A stretch of 64,000 nucleotides of DNA from Tetraselmis striata. Lineage: Eukaryota; Chlorophyta; Chlorodendrophyceae; Chlorodendrales; Chlorodendraceae. Position numbers and translations under genes: made by a program. Positions 1-11,617 of this stretch are shown one piece after another; position 1 is the first letter of the stretch; every line of letters starts with the position of its first letter. Below the pieces are notes generated by a model that had not been told where the DNA came from, did not search any database, and saw only the letters and a list, made by a program, of their open reading frames with translations. The stretch is from positions 124,001 to 188,000 of the forward strand of contig VCJN01000126.1 of NCBI GenBank assembly GCA_006384855.1. Reading direction: 5' to 3'.

Positions 1-243
1 CTTGTCGCGCAAATGGGCGAGGATAGCAGGATCGGATAGATCGCCCCTAGTTACCCTTAGAAGATAGTCGGCCCGCCGCTCGGGAGAGCTATCCGTCCTC
101 CACCAACGCCACCACGGTGTCCGCGGTGCCCACGAGCAGCGCTGCAAGAGGTCAGCGTCCGTTCGACGCTGGCGGGCATGTCCGGCATAGAGCTCCTCGA
201 TGCGCGCGTCGTCCCATGAGCGCACGGTATCCCTACTAGACAT
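1..243 (-). CDS. Partial ORF of unknown function, running off the left edge
   Basis: An uninterrupted minus-strand frame starts at an ATG at 243 and stays open for 81 codons to base 1, so the end is outside the window. The product begins MSSRDTVRSWDDARIEELYA. It is rich in Arg and Asp and has a Trp-rich stretch (WWRWW) near residues 44-48. I do not recognise a domain. The dispersed repeat at 241-502 lies immediately upstream of this start, so the ORF could belong to a retroelement whose leader is that repeat. That link is inference. Confidence 0.35.
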   Translation of the reverse strand, partial: MSSRDTVRSWDDARIEELYAGHARQRRTDADLLQRCSWAPRTPWWRWWRTDSSPERRADYLLRVTRGDLSDPAILAHLRDK

Positions 244-502
244 GCATGCTACACCTGCCGCCGAAAAACGACGAGTCGCGACAGGGCTCGCGCACAATCT
301 CGGCGGCTCGAAAACAAAACTTCTCTAGCGGCTACTCGAAATGATTGCACACACTTTCGCTTCGGCTTGCCATGCCCGGTACATACGGGTACGCGCGCAG
401 TACCCCGGCCCTAGCCACTACTTGATAACCGCGCGCGACTGCGCCACGGGTATACGCGTGCGGGGTTGCCCGCCGCCGCTCACGCAGCCGTGACGCCGTC
501 AA
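241..502. repeat. Dispersed repeat A, copy 1
   Basis: This stretch aligns over its whole length with 3021-3292 in the same orientation. Shared blocks include GCACAATCTCGGCGGCT, CTTCGGCTT, GACTGCGCCACG and GTTGCCCGCCGCC. The copies are diverged and contain small indels. In both copies a possible ORF begins just outside the repeat, on opposite sides, so it may be the leader or terminal repeat of a retroelement. Confidence 0.7.
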
Positions 503-3020
503 TCGTATCGTAATTCTACTGGTAGCAAAATCGCAAATATCAATCTGCCGAAGTACCGCGCCCCGAGATTCATGTACAATATCCCACAATTTCTAGCCCT
601 ACACGAATCTGCATGTGGGCGCATTGCTGCGCACTAGCATATAGCCAAAACCACGTATAATCTTTTTCTTATACCGAAGCTAAGATTCCATGACCTTAGT
701 TGCAGCGCACCCTCCGAAACGTCGCTCGGATGCATCATTTTCTGTAGCGTATTGTTCAATCGGCTCAGAGTAAAAAAAGTCCGCTTTTCAACAGAAAATT
801 GTACAATTCGATTGCGCGCGTTTCAGCTACATGGGGTTGCGCATGCCCCCAAGTCTTTGCGCACGGATAGTGTGATAGTAAATGAAAAAAATGTGGGAGT
901 GTCATGCCATTTGGGTGATGACGTGGCATCTAAGCAGTGCACGCGCCTCTTCCCCTATAGTTTTGTGAGTGCTCGATGAAGGGGACTCAAATTGTAATCC
1001 ATTGGTAGCATAACACGCGATGCGCTCTAAGGCCCAAGCTTCGCCATGTGGATAGCCCATATCAAAGTTCTTCCGATGCACTACTGCCATGAGAGGTATG
1101 GGAGGAAAGATAGGCATTGTGCCAAAACACCGATTACTGCGAAATCGTAGAAAATTACTACGCAGCATTGCGCCGAGCCAAAAATGTCTGCTTATTTGGG
1201 GAAACGCAATAATGAAGAGTTGCTTACTGTTTACTGATACGTATAGTAGGCTTGAGTCCGAGGGCACTATGGGTTACACCTAGGTGCCCGTTATGGGGCC
1301 TAACGCTGGGCTCCAAAGTTTGAAACATATTTTGGGGCTCGCATACCCCTTCAACGTTCGCAAATGTCAAATTTGAATACTGAGCATGAAAATCCGGGCA
1401 ATATATGTCCCCTTACTTATATTGCAGTGCTTTTGACATATACTTTCCAACGCGACATCGCACGCCTCAATCCGACACCGTTTCACAAAGATATGCCTCT
1501 TGACACACCTCCCAAAACTGCAATAATGCATCATTATAATATTTTCCAACACTGACTGTGCTCACATTCATGTACCCTCTCGCGTGCAGACTCATTCTTA
1601 CTCTATAAAGAAACACGAAGTGGTCACATTATACTACTATGTTGGTGCATCTGGAAGAAAATTGCACCTATATATACTTGCCAAAAACCGTTTCTTAATA
1701 ATTATATGCTCCGAGGTCGCTTACAATGCTAAACACTAGGCGCTGTTGCGGCTGTTCTACCACTTTATCAGACACTTCTCCGCGCCAAAATAACCGACAT
1801 TTACCAATTTCAGACATGCACACAATAATGGCTATTGAGTGCACCTGCAGTTGATTGAATGACATCCAATGATATTGCCGTGTATCCGCGCAATAGTAAA
1901 TTCCCGCGTGATATTGTGTGATTTTTGGGGCCAAGACTTTTGTTGGGGGGGGGGGGGGGGGGGGGGGGGTATATAGTCGGATCCTATTTGTAAGATTGTA
2001 GCCTACGCGGGTACCTGTACATCTCATACCATACGTGCACTAAATAAGGAACATGATATATATTTACGGCGGAAATGCGGCATCGGCCAACTCCAGTTTT
2101 GCATCCGCCACACTAGTCGGCTACAACCGCCTGTCCCGAGCCCAAATTTGCAACCGGCGCCAGTGGGAGCTGCGGCGGCGTAGCGGTGGCGACGGGCTGT
2201 GTGCCTACGGGCGGCGGTGACGGGCGGCTGAACTCGGCCTCGGTTGTGTTGGCCATGGCCAAGATCGGCACGGGTAACTCACTCGCTTGGCCTACTCGCA
2301 GTTCCGCCACCTGTCAGGGCGTCCTTTACGACGGTCAGATCCTCGCCGCTGTCAGGAAGCCGAGCATGGTCGAAGTTGGCTATCGAAAAGTCGGCGGTGT
2401 AAAATCGGCGGCAGTAGGTCAAGGGTGCGAGATCGCGGGAAAAAGGCGAAAACGGTGTCTGCTCTTACCGGGCCGACCGCCTCGGTTCGTTCGCCATACC
2501 GTCCGCACTGCTGACCTACCGGAGTGCTGAAACACCAAGGGTACCTATGGGGGACTGCAGTGGGGTTTATAGGGCGTCTCGTGCCTGCATCGCGCGCTAA
2601 CCTGAGTTCGAGCGGGGCCAACGTGACACCAGATTGACGCGGTCCGCAATGACTTGGTCAACATCGATCAGCACGGCACACCGGCCCCCAGACTTGGCTG
2701 CAAACACTGGGGTTTTTTTGGAGCCCTTCCTTACATCATGTTTTGGGCCCTAGTGCCTTAAGATACCCCCCCCCCCCCCCCCCCCCCCCCAAAAAAAACC
2801 CTCGGTGGGCTCAGGGGCTTGTAAGAGCCCTGGGCGTGACGGTTGCTTCCTTATTAGTCATAAACTCCTTTTTAGTAACAACAACAGGTAGCAATCTCGC
2901 AATTATAGTCTGTCGGCACCACGCCCCAAAATTGTGGTTAGTACGAGTACCGGGGAGATGGTAGAGTAGTCGCTGCCAGTACCCGTGTTGGTACCCTAAA
3001 ACCCCTATTAACAAGACATC
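503..3020. other. Gene-poor spacer with two homopolymer runs
   Basis: I see no convincing gene here. The first 1.5 kb is AT-rich with only short overlapping ORFs. A run of about 25 G lies at 1945-1969 and about 25 C at 2766-2790. A GC-rich island at 2110-2620 has a Pro-rich minus-strand frame (2113-2310) that could be a decayed gag fragment, but nothing specific supports it. Confidence 0.5.
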
Positions 3021-3292
3021 TGCACGCTACACCCGCCGACAAATTACAAGTCGCGACATGGCTCCCGCACAATCTCGGCGGCTGAAAAAGAGTGAAATCG
3101 CCCAACTGATTGGCTGCACATAATTTGCTTCGGCTTATTGCCGTCTCCGGTACATGATACGGGTACCCGCGTATAACTCCGATCCTAACCACTGCTTGGT
3201 AACCGCCGGCGACTGCGCCACGACGGGACGCGCGCATGGTTGCCCGCCGCCACTCACGCTGGCAGCCGTTGTGGCGCCGTCAACCGCGCGTT
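3021..3292. repeat. Dispersed repeat A, copy 2
   Basis: This is the second diverged copy of the repeat at 241-502, in direct orientation. It ends about 150 bp before the first ATG of the ORF1/gag-like remnant, so it may be the 5' leader of that element. Confidence 0.7.
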
Positions 3293-3442
3293 AACAAACT
3301 TCTCACTTTCCAGCCGGCCCTTAACACCGGGCAAACAACTGCGTATGTACTCAATAGAGGCGAGCCGGCGCGCCTACTGGTACTAGTAGCGTATTCCTCC
3401 TTTGAAACGGTGTACCGTCCGACGACCGGACGACCCACCACC

Positions 3443-4421
3443 ATGCCAACTGCCGGCCTGTACCCACAGGAACGTGAAGAGCAAGCCCTCCAAGAGGACA
3501 CCACCACAGCCAGCATTGACATCGACAGATCTGAGGAGCAACACCACGAGAAGCCGGCACTTTTCTGGCCGCGCTGAGGAGCGGCATAGTACAACAGCCA
3601 ACGATCCGCACGGTCGCAACTGCAAAAACATTCGCAAGCACCCAACTCCCACCGCCAACAACCCGCCGCCACAGACGCGTACTACAACGCCCATCCCACC
3701 TGCTTCTCACCGGCCTTTCCGCCGGCACGGACGATTCCACCCATGTGGCCCTACTGTTTGGCGATGTGATGGCCCAACATCAAGCTATGGACGAAGAGTC
3801 ACGCGGCCGGAATGTGACGAACCTGATCCGCAGCCTCAGCCCCAAAATGGGTGTCCAAATCCTACCGGCAGACGTCCGGGTGGTGACCCGCCGCCCTCCC
3901 AGACCCACCGCCGCTGACCCAACCGGATCGAGCGGCACCAGGCTTCCCACTACCACCGGGTCCGTCATCCTGCGACTGGCCCGCCGAAAAACGGCCGCTA
4001 GCGTACTGCATACCCAATGGACAGGAGAGGGCACAACGATCCTCGACAGCCAAGGACGCCGCTGTTCCACCCGTCTGCTCGCAGCGCCGCACCTCGACGA
4101 CATCGAGCGCCCGGTACACCAGATGTGGCTCCGCTTTTCCTCGTTCAGAGGCCTTACAGAGGCCGACATGTGGCGGCACCTGGCGGAGGGCCTCCTCCCG
4201 GCGTACGACCAACCCCAACCTGGCGAAGCGGCGGTAGACCAATCGGCGGAAACGACAGCAGACACCTTGGCACGCGCCGGCGTGAGAGCCTGGGCCGAGT
4301 ACGAGGCCGACACAGAAGTAGACGACGCCGTCATCTGCCCCCCGACCCGCACCCTATTGGCCCTCCTGGAGCAGGTCCGCGAGGTGTGGAAGGCCCGACT
4401 CGGTGCGACTCGAACTCCTTG
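3443..4421 (+). pseudogene. Retroelement ORF1/gag-like remnant, N-terminal part
   Basis: A reading frame begins at the ATG at 3443 (MPTAGLYPQEREEQALQED). It must shift near 3565 into the frame that stays open to 4421. The second part has the balanced composition of a real protein and includes GLTEADMWRHLAEGLLPAYD at about 4150-4210. I know no named domain for it. A diverged copy of this same segment (GLTKAELWPQLALGLPPAYD) occurs at 6880-6940, so the family is repeated and most likely a retroelement ORF1. The internal frameshift marks decay. Confidence 0.5.
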
Positions 4422-5417
4422 ATTCCGATGCGGCGCGCCTACTACAGGACGTGTGCCGCGATGCCGTACTGGCGCTGCCGTTTGGCGATCATACGCAAGG
4501 CATAGCGGTGGTCCTGGTCACCGTCGAGCATAGGGAACGCGAGGACCCGCCAACCACCCCACACTAGGGAGTGATGCCCCCAGCTATGTCCGAGCAGTTC
4601 TTCCAATGCTCGCTGACGGCCAAAGCCATCTGCACTGGCCCCCATAGCCAACCTAGAGCTGCCGACGGTCGAGCAGCTAGCAGAGGCCATCGCAGCCACC
4701 ATCAGCCAACGTATCAACACACCCCCCGAGCTGCAGCACGCCCAATGGCTGACGGGCACCATGACGGCTGTTGGCGTCGAGATGCAGCAACACCACACCG
4801 AGCCGACACTGTTGCGCGTGGGGGACGATAATCTCTGCGCCACCTCCCTTGGCAAAGAGGACGAGGAGTTCGCGGACACCCTACGCATGGCAGTGGCCCT
4901 CACCTCTCCTGTCGCACTACTGCGGGCGGTACGCCTCAGAACCATCCTCATCTACATCACGGAGTCAGATTTCGATCCCTCGGAACTCCTCGTCCACCCC
5001 TTCAGCCATACGGTCAGGGAAGCGGGAGACCTCGGCGGCAAAACCGGCCACAACCATCTCCGACGCACAACGATGGGTTTGCTTAAGAAGGCTCGGAAGA
5101 CCCCTCCAGCATCCATCGCCCTTCGGGCCGAACAACGCCCAGTCTACACTCTCAGCCTGCAGCTGACCGCCCACCACCACAGCATCATCGGCGCCACCCG
5201 CGGGACTGACAGAACGGAGCAGTGGCGTAAGACAGTCTCGACAGCGTGCGGGAAGATCAAGACCGCGCCAACAAAGGTACATGCCGAGGGGCGACCTGCG
5301 GGCACCACGCCAACACCACCAACAGCATGCCCAGCCCAACTGACACTACCAGCGAACCCAACAGCCCAGGCCGAACCCCAGACCCGCGACACTCCCCCCT
5401 TGGGTTCGAGCACGTGA
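4422..5417 (+). pseudogene. Retroelement ORF1/gag-like remnant, C-terminal part
   Basis: Coding-like sequence continues after the stop at 4421 but changes frame. One frame (LELLDSDAARLLQDVCRDAV, about 4404-4566) ends in a stop. Another is open from about 4650 to 5417 and includes HLRRTTMGLLKKARKTPP and a Thr/Pro-rich tail. The pieces look like one interrupted protein following on from 3443-4421. No domain is recognised. Its position upstream of a basic ORF and a short-repeat tail fits a non-LTR element that has lost its reverse transcriptase region. Confidence 0.4.
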
Positions 5418-5550
5418 TACATAAGCAAGGAGCGGTCGGTGATATATGCCATTGCAGCCATCGACCAGCACCGAGCAGCAACGGAACACGCCCCCGGAGC
5501 AGCCCACCCAGCCCCTGCACCTACAGCCACAGCCCCAGCGGCAACCGCCA

Positions 5551-6176
5551 TGACCGGAGTGCAGGCGGATGACGAGGCAGAGCTTGAACTGAACTACGAG
5601 GAGAACGACAGCACCATGGATGTGGACACCGCCCGGCACGGGGCAGCGGAGGCACCATGTCTGGCTGACACTACCCTGGACTCCCCTCAACGCTCAATAC
5701 TGCAACGCACATTCCGCGAAGGCACACCAGACGGCACCACATAACGATTGGCCGAGCTCCAGCATCTCATCACCACAACCGCAGAGCTGCTCGCCCAGAC
5801 CTCCCTAGTCAGCATGCCTGCACTCGCGGCCGAATTGGCCAGACTCACAGCGGAGTCACATCAACTGCGCAACCCACAGCGCCACTCGATCCAGCTCGAA
5901 CACCACTCCCGCCAGCCCCTCTTAGTAGGCAAGGGCAAGGCATCAACATCTGCCAAGCACAAGAAGAAGCAGCCCAGGGGTCGTAGCCACTCAGGCGGCA
6001 CCACCCGCAACCGCAGCAGGAGCAAGCCGCGCCTCTCTGGCACTCACGACTCCGATAGCGATTGGAAACGGACGACGAAGCAGCCCATCCATCTCGCAGC
6101 TCGCATCAATAACTGCCGCGCAATGCACCGCAACAACAAACATACCAGCCGCTTCAAGAACACCGGCCACTACTAA
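5551..6176 (+). pseudogene. Acidic-then-basic retroelement ORF fragment
   Basis: An ATG at 5551 opens an acidic segment (DDEAELELNYEENDS) that stops at 5744. The next frame, 5748-6176, continues with a Leu-rich helical stretch and then an Arg/Ser/Lys-rich nucleic-acid-binding-type tail (KHKKKQPRGRSHSGG, RNRSRSKPR). A stop and frame change separate them. An acidic/helical region followed by a basic tail is typical of ORF1 nucleic-acid-binding proteins, but no signature is conclusive. Confidence 0.4.
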
Positions 6177-6659
6177 CCCATGTGCCCGGTGCAACTACTC
6201 AGATATCACACAATCGTGACAACACTGCCCAACACAAAGAACACCCATCGCAGATTGCCACAACCCCCCACACACAACAAATACTCACTCTCGTGAAGGA
6301 GGGCATCACAGCCCCCACTATCCTACTAGCCGGCCTAGCGGTGGAGAGATACTGAGCAACACTTAGCTATTCCGGTCAGCCCCCTTCCCCCATCTCACCT
6401 TAAAAGATGTAGGCGGGACGCTACGGCTGCCTAAGCTTACCTTCTGAGCTCTGAATGGGATAGGCCTGACTTAGGTAGGGACAGCAGGGGGGTGCTGATG
6501 TCCTAGCTACAGCCCGCTGGAAGGAGGAGGGGCTTGGACACACAAGAGGACGGCCGGTAGCTTGAGCTAAAATTACACCTAGTGTTCCCTACCATGGTTA
6601 GAGATAGCAAGCCCCAAGAACAACTCAGTCTGGGCTAGTGGAACCACCAGATTAGCAGT

Positions 6660-6684
6660 TGTAATCAATTTCAATTTCAATTTG
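6660..6684 (+). repeat. Short tandem CAATTT tail, possible non-LTR element 3' end
   Basis: The sequence ATCAATTTCAATTTCAATTT carries three tandem copies of the hexamer. It closes the region that begins with the ORF1-like remnants. Several non-LTR clades end in short tandem repeats instead of poly-A, so this may be the 3' terminus of the element. Confidence 0.45.
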
Positions 6685-6861
6685 CGGTAACATCATCGTG
6701 CGCGTGTACACTCGGCCGAAACGGCCGCTGCGCTGCTCGCGGATTTCTGCCTGGCCGGACGGGCGAAAGAGCTACTCGACCGCACCCGCAGCCGGAGCGC
6801 GATCACGCTATTGGGCGCCTTGCACATGGAAAATGCGGAGCGCCCGACACACAATTATTGT

Positions 6862-7040
6862 ATGAGTACACGGCCCGACGCTGTGCGGCCTCACAAAGGC
6901 CGAGCTATGGCCGCAGCTCGCTCTCGGCCTGCCACCGGCCTACGACAAGGGACCGGACCGCTTAGACGACTACGACCATGGATCCTCCCTCGCGCCGCCG
7001 CCCGAGGGGGCGGGCAAGTACGAGGCCGAGGAGACATATA
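6862..7040 (+). pseudogene. Second, diverged copy of the ORF1-like segment
   Basis: Translated in the frame of LCGLTKAELWPQLALGLPPA, this stretch matches the ORF1-like segment at about 4140-4310. Both read GLT(K/E)A(E/D)(L/M)W-x3-A-x-GL-PAYD, followed after a gap by a (K/A)YEA motif. Stops lie just upstream and at about 7050, so only about 60 residues survive. Confidence 0.5.
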
Positions 7041-7049
7041 CGACGTGAT

Positions 7050-8276
7050 TATCCGACCGTTAGACGCGGTCGTGCTGAACCACTTCCAACTTCGTGGCAT
7101 GTCGAAGGTGTCCAAGAACTCCGACCGAGTGCAGCTGTAATTTCGTCACTCACTCATAATTCCGCGCAGGCCAAAATAGCCGTCGGGCCTACCTGTTGAC
7201 TACATGCACTGGTACGGGTACCGGCCGCCCGGCCGCCGCCGGTCGGGCCGGTCGTCGCCGTTCGTGTGGTCTACGGGGCGGGCATGGCACGAAGCGCCGA
7301 GCCCGCCGCATGGACTGGACCCGGACGCCGGACGTCGTCGTTTGTCCGTCGCTGGACGCCAGACGACCGTCGCCCGTCCGCCTCGCCGCCCGTCCGTCGA
7401 CAGACGCCGGGGCCCGGGTCGGCGGGTCGGCGGACGCGGGGCTGTATAATGTAGCGACTACTACGATTGATCCTTGCGGCTCTCTGGATTCCACACTCTT
7501 ACAACGGGTATACTTGTGGTAGGATTAATACGACAGGATTAATCATAAAATACTACGCACTGCGCTTATAATGTTCAGTAAAATCACGTTGCTGGCCTTC
7601 GCCGTGGCTGCAGTTCCGTCACCCTTGCGCGAGACGACACCCAAGATGGAACTCTGCCGACATTCCGGCTCCTCGTGCGCTTGTCGACCGGTTTTCTCCG
7701 GCCCGCTTCTTACGTGTCGTAGCAACGCTGGAGCCTTCTTTCTGAGATTCCTGACCACCTTATCGCGAGCGACCTGGCACTGGAGCGCTAATCGAGCTCC
7801 TCGTGGTGTAGACGTTGGAGAGGGGGCTGAATCGCATGTCGTTGCGCGTGTCGCCGCGACATTGTGGTCCCCGCGCTAGCCTAGCGCCCCGCGATCGCAC
7901 GCACAATCGGCTCCGCGGCGCTTCCGATTCGTCTCGCAAGCCGGATCGTTGTTAGGCGGGTGGAGCGTCCACCAGTGGCGCACAAGCGATGGAAAGGGGA
8001 GCGTGGAGACTGCCACCGAGCGTGTGGCCGGCCCGCGCGGCCGCCGGTTTTTTTTCCGCACACCGGCCTAGCGGGCACGTGGGAAATGCGCGCTGCCAAG
8101 CCGTTGTGACCTTGCGGTTTTCCATTGCAAAACTGGTTGTGCCTAGTTTGCCTAGTGTGGTAGTCCCCACATGCATGCTCATGGAAGTAGTTCAATCGTT
8201 GTTAAGTATTAACTGCGGTTATATAACGACAACGGAGTGATGCCAAAATCCTATATACCGGTAGCGGTGCCATCCC
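7050..8276. other. Spacer, no supported gene
   Basis: This stretch is GC-rich at 7200-7440, with overlapping ORFs in all frames that look like composition artefacts. A 102-codon frame at 7571-7879 starts with a hydrophobic stretch but has no intron signals or recognisable domain. I see nothing else. Confidence 0.4.
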
Positions 8277-8290
8277 TCGTCGGCCTTGTT
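8277..8290. repeat. Target-site duplication, left copy, LINE A copy 1
   Basis: TCGTCGGCCTTGTT is identical to 9619-9632 and directly flanks the LINE's 3' tail. Confidence 0.85.
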
Positions 8291-9618
8291 ATATTACTTA
8301 CATGAGCTAGCAGCAGAAGGCGATATCAGGAAATCGCCAAAAAAAAACAATTAGAAAGGTCCTCTGCAGCGACTGCGAGGTGGAAGCAGCAACATGAGAA
8401 GACGCAGAATGGGCACGAGCCCACGCATCAGACTTGGCCATCTGCACACCGGCAGAGAGAATGCCGCCCATGGTACCATGCACGCAAGCCGAGACCCGCT
8501 GCAACAGCCCCCGCCGTGTGCGCGATAGGTGACGGCGGAACTCATCAGGTTGGCTGGCGACAAAGTTCCGAAGTGCCTGAACGGACTGACCACGAAGGAA
8601 GCATGAGGTCGGGGCGGAAGGACCGCCAGGGAAGTTGCGCACAGCCAACAGCACCGCGAAGATGTAGACCACCGTCAAAGCGGACTTCCCGAGACGGCCA
8701 CGGTCCTCAACCACAAAAGGGTAGTACCGGTGAACACCCTGAACTGGGGCGGAAGACGCCCGGTCCGCTGCCAACTTACCATGCTCCGCCTCGGTCGCCG
8801 CGATTCCCGGGGTGCACCAACGGGGGTTGTTGCTCCAAGTGGGGGTCGTGGAGGACACGCACGCAAAGTCGATCATGTAATCGCACGCCCCCCCCCCCCC
8901 CCCCCCCACCCCGCCAGCGTCAAGTCCGACGGCCGCGAGCGGTCCGCTGGGCGCAGCCCACTCGTCTCAAGGGTCAAGTCGCCGGCTCCCGAACGGTCCC
9001 GGTCAAGCACCACCCCCGCATCAATTGCCACAGATGCCCACAGATTCTTCAAAGCGGTATGCATGCGGTGCTTGTAGTTCGCTACGGGGCATATGGGCAG
9101 ATGATCCACGATGAAATCCGTAGCGCTCCGGTTCGAGCCATCCGTACAGCGAAGCCATAAGGGATCAATACCACACGTGGGGCCAGGGCAAGTGACTAGC
9201 GCGGAGCCTCCGCGCGGGCAAAGGCCCAGTACCCGCGCGGCGGCGGCCGAATAAGCAGCATGGGGAATCTTGCGGGATGACTCGTGATCCGATTGGAAAA
9301 GCGATAGGGATCCCGGCCCGCACGCGCTGTACAGGCGCAGGGTATCAAGTCGCGAGGCCGCGGCACCAGTACGCTGGAAGCTGAGATCGAGGGCCACGAA
9401 GTCACGCAAGCGAGCGAATCGCACGGCTGAGGTGGCGTTGGACAACCATGGTCGTGGGTTGATCATCGGAGGTCGCACCCGAACCCGTACCCGAGGGCGG
9501 AGTAGTAGAACCTGGCAGCGATTCTGGGAGGGAAACAGTCGCTGCTGACGGAGGGTGTGCCACTAAATCGCCAGGCGACGGTATCTTCAGAGCTACAAAA
9601 GGGCGACGGTACGTATGT
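8291..9618 (-). mobile_element. 5'-truncated LINE (non-LTR retrotransposon), family A, copy 1
   Basis: The minus strand encodes the C-terminal end of a LINE ORF2-type protein. In order it has a Cys/His motif (CPGPTCGIDPLWL, then DHLPICP and KHRMH), a segment with RPSDLTLAGW and CDYMIDFACVSS, and the conserved block YPFVVEDRGRLGKSALTVV, then the tail. A poly-C run and frame changes interrupt it. The 3' end in sense reads GCTAGCTCATGTAA. Perfect 14-bp direct repeats (TCGTCGGCCTTGTT) lie at 8277-8290 and 9619-9632, and they fix the insertion limits. The reverse transcriptase domain is absent, as expected for 5' truncation during target-primed reverse transcription. Confidence 0.85.
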
Positions 9619-9632
9619 TCGTCGGCCTTGTT
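9619..9632. repeat. Target-site duplication, right copy, LINE A copy 1
   Basis: TCGTCGGCCTTGTT is identical to 8277-8290 and marks the truncated 5' end of the element. Confidence 0.85.
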
Positions 9633-11617
9633 CAATCGGCACTAGTATGTATGCGCCGGAAATTTCCGGAATTACTTGCTGGGCGCCGACCCGTTCATCG
9701 GCCTCTTGCAACCCCGGCACCGGAGGGGTGGTGTACCTCTAGACTCTTCGACCGCACCGGGTATTTAGGCGGGACATGGACTCGGCACAGTCCATCCTTT
9801 TTTGCTGTTGCTTGCGCAACACCCACCCTTCACTCCCATCCTGGTTGTCCTGCGCCGACAGCACAGGCTCAGCGCCGATGCGCGTTTCGTAAACATTGTA
9901 CGTGATCGTACATCGGACGATCCAGGAATATTGACGCAGAATCTGCACCCTCGGCCACATCCTGTTTCGAATTCTACCTACGATGTACGTGCTAAAACTA
10001 AGTACATAAACATCGGATATCCTAGCGACTACTGGTACTAGGTACCGCCAGTCCGCCAGTCGCCATATCTTCGACTTCTAATAGCTTCGTATTGTAATTA
10101 TTACAATCACCATATTATATTATATTATGTTATGCAAAATGATGGATGTTATGTGTAGCGATTAAGGATTATTACGCGCCTGAGCAGTATATTGCGCGCT
10201 CTCGCGCGCTTTCTGTCGTCGACGCGATATGATCTGCGCGCGGCGTGGCGGCGGCTGCCTCAGCATCATCGGCGGATACGCGCTAAACGCCGCGTGTCGT
10301 CGGCCCGGCTGGCCCGCCGGGCGACTATAGCCCTGGTGCTGCTGCTTGTGCCGCCCAACGGTATTCCACGTACTCGAGACAGGGAGGCGGAGCTTCCGGG
10401 GCGTCTTGCGGCGTTGTCCATCCTCGCTGCACTGGCCACTCCGTACATATCAACCGCTCTTGTGGGCGCTTGGCCGGCAGCCCAGGGCGAAGAGGCAAAA
10501 CGAACCGGCCCCAGAGCATCGGTGTACACACCTGCAGGCTCTCGCTGCAAAGCGGGTGAGCCGTAGCTCTGTCAGTGCCCCAGGTTGTGAGCTTAGGCCC
10601 AGACAACAGAGGGCACCGCGCCGGCGCGTCGGTATCGTCGCACCGTTGCTATTGAGGCGCTGCCGTGCTTCGTCTGCCCTGACGGCTCTGCGACGCACAC
10701 GTCTGGGAAGCAGCTTCGTAACCTCATCCCGTGCAAGGCTCGAGGATACGGCTTCGCGGAAACTTGTTCGCCCGGAGGCTGGGCGCGTGGCGGCTTCGTC
10801 ACCGTGCATCGCCACTGGGTGTAGTTGGCAAGCGGTTACGCGGCATCGACGATATCTATTCGTCACCCAGCAACCGCGTAACCCATCCGTGGCTACGCGT
10901 GTCACCCCCACCTGCCGGTGCAAGGCATGGGGCGAAGTTTGGGTGCTTGAAGGTTGGATTCTTTTTGCCCCGCTTCCCCTTGTTTCGTAAGGCGAATCTA
11001 CGTCGCCCGCAAGGTGAGTGCGCAGTGGGCACCTCTCTGCTCCTCAGGGTTTACTGCACCTAGGCCTGTTCCGCGCATGTGTGTGCTCCAGAGCATGTAC
11101 CGGTTGGAGCCCACGACGTCTCAGCTCAAAGGCACTACTCGGAGACGTCGCTCGCAATAAGCCGCCTTGAGGAGTGTGCTTAGATAAATGGGGAAACTTC
11201 GTGTTGGCTGCGTGTCGCGAGACCCCCACTTTATCCGCGATGCCACAGTCTGCGCTGTCGAAGCAACCTCCTAGTCCAGCCTTCCCACGTGGTGCGCGTC
11301 TCAGTGTCCCTCGCACGTCTCGCTCTGCCGGTGCGCTTGTCACCAAGTCCTGTCGGGTATGGTTGGGTAGTGACCGACTTCTGGCGTTTGATTACTCTCG
11401 ACACCTGCCCTTGTCGGCGGAACGCTCGAGTTCGTCGCGCTCGGCAACTCTTGGACTTCTCGTTTCTTAACGCTCGAGTGGCGGTGGCAAGAGCGCGCGG
11501 GTTGTCGCAAAGAACGTGACAGCGACCCCTTGCCTGGCGGCACACGTACTTGTGTTGACACCTGTTTTTATTTGCACGTTCCAGACCACGAGGGCTTCTA
11601 CGCGCCGACTCGACGAC
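9633..11617. other. Intergenic stretch and probable 5' region of the Q-rich gene
   Basis: An AT-rich part (about 10040-10180) separates GC-rich DNA carrying many overlapping ORFs on both strands at 10190-11520. None of these shows a domain or intron signals. The last few hundred bases probably hold the promoter and 5' UTR of the gene at 11618; no clear core promoter element is visible. Confidence 0.4.
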
